Origin: an uncultured Bacilli bacterium | Lineage (GTDB): Bacteria; Bacillota_I; Bacilli_A; RF39; UBA660 | DNA length: 16,932 nucleotides | Direction of reading: 5' to 3' | Assembly (NCBI GenBank): GCA_944331725.1 | Contig: CALVJE010000010.1 | Location: 1-16,932, forward strand | Shown here: positions 13,818 through 16,932 of the stretch, in pieces | Numbering within the stretch: position 1 is the first letter of the stretch | Layout: every line of letters starts with the position of its first letter | The notes under the pieces: model-generated | What the model saw: only the letters and a program-made list of their open reading frames with translations | Told to the model about the DNA's origin: nothing | Databases searched by the model: none | Made by a program: the position numbers and the translations under genes

Positions 13818-14843
13818 TTACTTACTAGGATCAACTAGTATTTTAACTGCTTTATCATTACCACTAGTAAGTCTAAGATAAGCAGATTGTACATCACTAT
13901 AACTTACAATGTCTGAAACAAAGGGCATAACATCTATTTGTTTATTATTGATTAAATCAAGGCAAGTTGCAAATTCTTCTTTAGTATAAGCGATAGCACC
14001 TTTAACAGTTAATTCATTCATAACAGCTATTACGGTTGGAATATTAATAGGACCTGTAGCAACACCAACTAAGACAACGACACCACCTGGTCTAACAGTA
14101 ACTAATGATGAAGTAACAGCTTTATCGTTACCACAACATTCTATTACTACATCAAAGCCACCATTAGTATCAGTCATAATTTCATTAAGCATATTTTCAT
14201 CTTTGGCATCATAATACTTATCGGCAACACATAAGTCAAGGGCATTTTTACCTCTTTGTTCATTAACCTCAGAAACTGCAACGAAACTAGCACCTTCTTT
14301 TTTAGCAAATAAAGCACTTAGTAGTCCGATGATACCACCACCGATTACTAATACTTTGGATCCTACTTTAATATCAGCAAGATGTATTCCGTGTAGAGCA
14401 ACTGCTGTTGGTTCAACCATAGCAGCTTCTATATCAGAAACATTATCTGGTACTTTTAAAACCATATCACTTCTAACTTTAATTTTTTCTGTTAGAGCCC
14501 CAGGATTATCTAAAGAAAGCCCTACTGCTTTACTCCAAGTACTTTTACAGTACTGAGGATTGCCACTTAGACAAGCAGGACAATTTAGACAAGGAGAAAT
14601 AGGTAAGGCTGTAACTCTATCTCCTACTTTTAAATCTTCTCTATTACCTGGATTAATTACTTCTCCACAAAACTCGTGTCCCATTACTAAACCAGTAGGT
14701 TCTCCCATTTCAAAATAATGTAAATCAGAACCACATATACCAGCTTTTAGTACTTTAATAACAACATTTTCATTATCAATAACAGGTTCTTCTATTTCTT
14801 TTAGTTCAAATTCTCTTTTTCCTTTTAATGCAACTGCACGCAT
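13818..14843 (-). CDS. Zinc-dependent medium-chain alcohol/polyol dehydrogenase
   Basis: This 341-residue enzyme of the MDR superfamily oxidises or reduces an alcohol with NAD(P). The catalytic zinc ligands are Cys37 (GICGSD), His56-Glu57 (GHEF) and Glu144 (VEPTAVALHG). The structural zinc site is Cys85, Cys88, Cys91 and Cys99. The Rossmann motif is GGGIIG (168-173). The acidic residue in VAVSEVNEQRG suggests NAD rather than NADP. Within the family it looks closest to the sorbitol, threonine or butanediol dehydrogenases, and the substrate cannot be fixed. The ATG at 14843 follows AGAGGTG. The gene has its own promoter and terminator, so it is monocistronic. Its GC content looks somewhat higher than that of its neighbours, with codons such as GGC and GCC, which could hint at a different origin. 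Confidence 0.9.
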   Translation of the reverse strand: MRAVALKGKREFELKEIEEPVIDNENVVIKVLKAGICGSDLHYFEMGEPTGLVMGHEFCGEVINPGNREDLKVGDRVTALPISPCLNCPACLSGNPQYCKSTWSKAVGLSLDNPGALTEKIKVRSDMVLKVPDNVSDIEAAMVEPTAVALHGIHLADIKVGSKVLVIGGGIIGLLSALFAKKEGASFVAVSEVNEQRGKNALDLCVADKYYDAKDENMLNEIMTDTNGGFDVVIECCGNDKAVTSSLVTVRPGGVVVLVGVATGPINIPTVIAVMNELTVKGAIAYTKEEFATCLDLINNKQIDVMPFVSDIVSYSDVQSAYLRLTSGNDKAVKILVDPSK

Positions 14844-14861
14844 TTTATCACCTCTAGTTTA

Positions 14862-14870
14862 ATTCTAGCA
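14862..14870 (-). promoter_or_regulatory. Extended -10 promoter of the dehydrogenase gene
   Basis: On the minus strand TGCTAGAAT is an extended -10 element ending 18 nt before the start codon. The box 17 nt upstream (GACACT, 14885-14890) is a poor -35, as is usual for extended -10 promoters. Confidence 0.4.
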
Positions 14871-14927
14871 CAGTTTACAATTAAAGTGTCTAATTTAAAG
14901 ATAAGTTTACTTTTATTTACATATATA

Positions 14928-15047
14928 TTATGTTATTACAAGACGAAAAGAATTACCTATATTTTCACCACCTGAAACATCAATTCCATAAAAAGCAAAT
15001 ATACCTGCATTATCAACACTGGTATTACGTCCACCTCTTAATAGCCA
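14928..15047 (-). other. Candidate variable region at the end of the surface protein gene
   Basis: This segment encodes residues 552-590 of the surface protein. The framework WLLRGG, AGIFAF and SFRLV is conserved in known retroelement-diversified lectin-fold proteins. The residues between these blocks (RNTSVDN and YGIDVSGGENIGN) occupy the usual variable, ligand-facing positions. The class is suggested by the fold only. No template repeat is present in the window to compare with. Confidence 0.35.
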
Positions 15048-16700
15048 AGGAAAATTTTCTCTTATCATAGAGTAAAAATCATTATACCAATCACTTGTTT
15101 CTGACAAACTATGACTTAGACATATTCCTCCATTACAAGCTTTAGTAGCATCAGTATTTGTATATTTATCATAGTATTTAGATTCTGGCATTTTACTAAA
15201 TCCACTTGAACCTATTTGATCATTATAATTAGCCATTACCATCTCCCAAGAGCCTCCACTCATATCATAAATTCCATAGATTGTCCCTGTTGTTGATGAT
15301 CCTGTTCCATTTATATCTATATCATACGAATACTTACATCCATAATCTGTATTTGCATTACTTGGACTTCCATAACTACATCCTGTTATATACCCATCTG
15401 ATTTATTTTGATATATCTCTTTATTAGCATCAGTGTAATTAGTGTTACCTAATTTTCCATATTTTGATTGAGAAAGATATGCTACTGTTGCCCATTCACT
15501 ATTTTTCATCATATGAGTATCTACATTAGTAGTAAATCCATATCTATTTCCTTCATCATTCATTTTTATACTTACATTAAAAGCATTACTTACATTTATA
15601 TTTCTCCAACTAGCTACATTTGGTTTTATCATTGCATCTAAACTTGTTGTATTTCCTCCTCCATCTGTTGCACTTGGATTAGAACTACTTGTCTCAAACT
15701 TTCCTACCCATATTCCACTTAACTCTTCATCACCAAAGGTAAAGGCATCTGGGGTATACCACATAGTATGATCCCATCCTTCTAAAATATCATAATTTCC
15801 TTTCCCTCTATCTTTTACCGTTGTATCAATAAACTTTATATCTATTTCTCCTGGTAAGTCTTTTGTTGGCATACTACTTAAGAAATCTCCTTGTTTTCCA
15901 TAGTAATTTGTTCCATCATATGTTCCTATACTATAACTATATCTTGGTATCCATACCCACATTGTTTCTATATCATTCATTTCTATTACTGTTCCTACTT
16001 CCGCATTTAAATAATTATCTCTTGTAGTACTACTTACTGTTACAACATTGGCCCATTTCTGTTCACTATAATTATACCAATCATTATTAGCATTACTTTT
16101 ATCCGCTTTTATCCAGTTGCTATTTTCATATTTTACGGGAATCATTCCATTATCTATTTTAGGATCATTAATTATTTCATTATATTTTTCAAATAGATGA
16201 CCATTACTTGGTAGAGTTAGATCATTATAATCTAGGCCTACTTCTACTCCTAAATTTATTATTACTTCATTATCATTTGCATTAGTTACTTTTATCTTAT
16301 ATGTATTACTAGATCCACTTGTCTCTGTTTTCTCTAAATTTATTCCTGTCTCAGATGGTGGTATATTTATTCCATCTTCTTCTACATATCCTACTTCTAT
16401 TTTACTTGGTAATTCTCCTAAATAATAGAAGTTAAATCTTGCTATTCTATTATTGGGGTTATTTAAAGTAATGGTAAATTCTTTTGTTGTGTTAGAAGGT
16501 ATTACTAATTTATTTTCTTCTTCACCATCTACTTTTAGATCATATACTAAATTACCAGTTACTATACTAATAGCATTACTTTTCTCTTTTGTTACTGTAA
16601 ACATTGCATAAGAAAAGTATCCTCCTAACATTAAGAGACTTATCAATATCACTACCATTATATATATTTTATTTATACTTACATCTAATAGTTTCTTCAT
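14928..16700 (-). CDS. Membrane-anchored surface protein with C-terminal FGE/C-type-lectin fold, possible hypervariable protein
   Basis: This 590-residue protein starts with a charged N-terminus and a membrane helix (12-34, ending GGYFSYAMFTV). This resembles the start of TasA/camelysin-like exported proteins, followed by a beta-rich domain (about 45-155). A linker leads to ETMWVWIPRYSYSIG (245-259) and an FGE-sulfatase-like domain (about 310-590), with THMMKNSEWATVAYLS (395-410), YGIYDMSGGSWEMVM (475-489) and the final WLLRGGR...AGIFAFYG...SFRLVIT (552-590). The FGE catalytic cysteines are not evident, so it is more likely a binding protein. Cys441, Cys455, Cys522 and Cys527 may form disulphides. 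The C-terminus matches domains mutated by diversity-generating retroelements, but no reverse transcriptase is in the window. The ATG at 16700 follows AAAGGAAGG. A strong hairpin lies 24 nt upstream. Confidence 0.85.
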   Translation of the reverse strand: MKKLLDVSINKIYIMVVILISLLMLGGYFSYAMFTVTKEKSNAISIVTGNLVYDLKVDGEEENKLVIPSNTTKEFTITLNNPNNRIARFNFYYLGELPSKIEVGYVEEDGINIPPSETGINLEKTETSGSSNTYKIKVTNANDNEVIINLGVEVGLDYNDLTLPSNGHLFEKYNEIINDPKIDNGMIPVKYENSNWIKADKSNANNDWYNYSEQKWANVVTVSSTTRDNYLNAEVGTVIEMNDIETMWVWIPRYSYSIGTYDGTNYYGKQGDFLSSMPTKDLPGEIDIKFIDTTVKDRGKGNYDILEGWDHTMWYTPDAFTFGDEELSGIWVGKFETSSSNPSATDGGGNTTSLDAMIKPNVASWRNINVSNAFNVSIKMNDEGNRYGFTTNVDTHMMKNSEWATVAYLSQSKYGKLGNTNYTDANKEIYQNKSDGYITGCSYGSPSNANTDYGCKYSYDIDINGTGSSTTGTIYGIYDMSGGSWEMVMANYNDQIGSSGFSKMPESKYYDKYTNTDATKACNGGICLSHSLSETSDWYNDFYSMIRENFPWLLRGGRNTSVDNAGIFAFYGIDVSGGENIGNSFRLVIT

Positions 16701-16726
16701 AATTACCTTCCTTTCATTACACGTAA

Positions 16727-16760
16727 AAAAGAATAGAATAACTCTTTACTCTATTCTTTT
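16727..16760 (-). terminator. Hairpin with T-run just upstream of the surface protein gene
   Basis: AAAAGAATAGA (16727-16737) and TCTATTCTTTT (16750-16760) form an 11-bp stem with a 12-nt loop. On the minus strand it ends in TTTTTT (16725-16730), 24 nt before the surface protein start codon. It is either the terminator of a gene formerly upstream or an attenuator in the leader of the surface protein mRNA. On the plus strand only four Ts follow. Confidence 0.6.
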
Positions 16761-16773
16761 GCACAAGAAAAGA

Positions 16774-16790
16774 AAGTAATTTTATTACTT
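16774..16790. repeat. Short perfect inverted repeat
   Basis: AAGTAAT (16774-16780) and ATTACTT (16784-16790) form a 7-bp hairpin with a 3-nt loop. It stands next to the terminator-like hairpin upstream of the surface protein gene. Confidence 0.5.
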
Positions 16791-16798
16791 AGATTAGG

Positions 16799-16829
16799 GT
16801 TAAATAGCCCCCCCCCCATTTAACTATTT
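16799..16829. repeat. C10 homopolymer inside nested inverted repeats
   Basis: Ten consecutive C residues (16808-16817) lie between GTTAAAT (16799-16805) and ATTTAAC (16818-16824). AAATAG (16802-16807) and CTATTT (16824-16829) form an alternative stem around the same tract. A run of ten Cs is exceptional in so AT-rich a sequence. Homopolymer tracts of this kind slip during replication and can switch genes on and off. Confidence 0.6.
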
Positions 16830-16857
16830 GTAAACGGGTGCTAGTGCATTTTTTCTT

Positions 16858-16932
16858 TGTAGATTGACGAATTAATTTACCCCAGAATTGACGATTTATT
16901 TTACCCTGATAAATTAAACTAGCCATATCTAC
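16858..16932. mobile_element. Probable terminal region of an IS21-type insertion sequence (partial)
   Basis: From TGTAGATTGACG at 16858, two imperfect direct repeats of 21 bp follow (16863-16883 and 16887-16907), identical at 18 of 21 positions. Each starts ATTGACGA and ends TTTACCC. Multiple end repeats of this kind, with a TG terminus and a TTGAC-like core, are typical of IS21-family elements, where the IstA transposase binds. No transposase frame is visible in the 75 bases shown. The call rests on recall of the family pattern and the repeat itself. Confidence 0.45.

Noticed and set aside
13696..13881. 61-codon plus-strand frame across the dehydrogenase terminator
   Set aside because: It spans a promoter, a terminator and the end of the dehydrogenase gene on the other strand, and has no supporting start signal.
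14329..14556. 75-codon plus-strand frame inside the dehydrogenase gene
   Set aside because: It is antisense to the well-conserved zinc and cofactor-binding region of the dehydrogenase.
16789..16932. Open minus-strand frame entering from the right edge, about 47 codons
   Set aside because: Its sequence is made of the translated direct repeats and the poly-G tract (KINRQFW, WGKLIRQ, then GGG), as expected from non-coding IS ends rather than a gene tail. A true C-terminus cannot be fully excluded without the sequence beyond the edge.
1..16932. CRISPR arrays, tRNA or rRNA genes, and a retroelement reverse transcriptase
   Set aside because: I looked for regularly spaced repeats, tRNA cloverleafs and CCA-type ends, rRNA signatures and a YxDD-type reverse transcriptase, and found none in the window.

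Overview
This AT-rich window fits a low-GC, spore-forming member of the Bacillota. The reasons are the AGA- and TTA-heavy codon use, strong AGGAGG-type ribosome binding sites, and a complete though unusual gerA-gerC-gerB germinant-receptor operon. TGA is read as stop, so the standard bacterial code applies, not the Mycoplasma code. The surface protein at the right resembles those common in gut Bacillota. I cannot name a species. Function calls come from reading motifs by eye, without database searches.

Left part (1-4812). A partial ABC-transporter ATPase runs off the left edge on the minus strand. Next to it, 660-970 looks like a compact type I toxin-antitoxin locus: a 27-residue hydrophobic peptide with a perfect but hairpin-masked Shine-Dalgarno site, a 3' region that can pair with its own 5' end, and an opposing small RNA with its own promoter and terminator. 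A minus-strand operon follows (3389 down to 979): a 20-codon leader-like ORF, a stand-alone integrase-type SAM-like domain, a GNAT acetyltransferase, a Nudix hydrolase that has lost its Nudix box and reading frame, and a PHP-domain phosphoesterase. An RNA uracil-C5 methyltransferase (rlmD) lies to its right.

Middle part (4813-9754). A plus-strand monocistronic gene of unknown function with its own promoter and terminator is followed by a region of overlapping inverted repeats and then by gerA-gerC-gerB. GerC has no lipobox cysteine. GerB is short and its end overlaps a convergent gene. That gene and its partner encode two membrane proteins of unknown function with their own promoter.

Right part (9776-16932). 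A second minus-strand operon encodes a CmpB-like membrane protein, a processive-type family 2 glycosyltransferase, a MYG1-family protein, a TVP38/DedA-family membrane protein and an alkyltransferase-like protein whose active-site Cys is Ser. Next come a zinc-dependent medium-chain dehydrogenase and a 590-residue membrane-anchored surface protein. The latter ends in an FGE/C-type-lectin fold of the kind that diversity-generating retroelements mutate. Upstream of it lie stacked hairpins, a C10 tract inside an inverted repeat, and what looks like one end of an IS21-type insertion sequence at the window edge.

The strongest candidates for something undescribed are the toxin/antisense locus, the putative hypervariable surface protein with its unusual upstream region, and the catalytically altered alkyltransferase-like protein.
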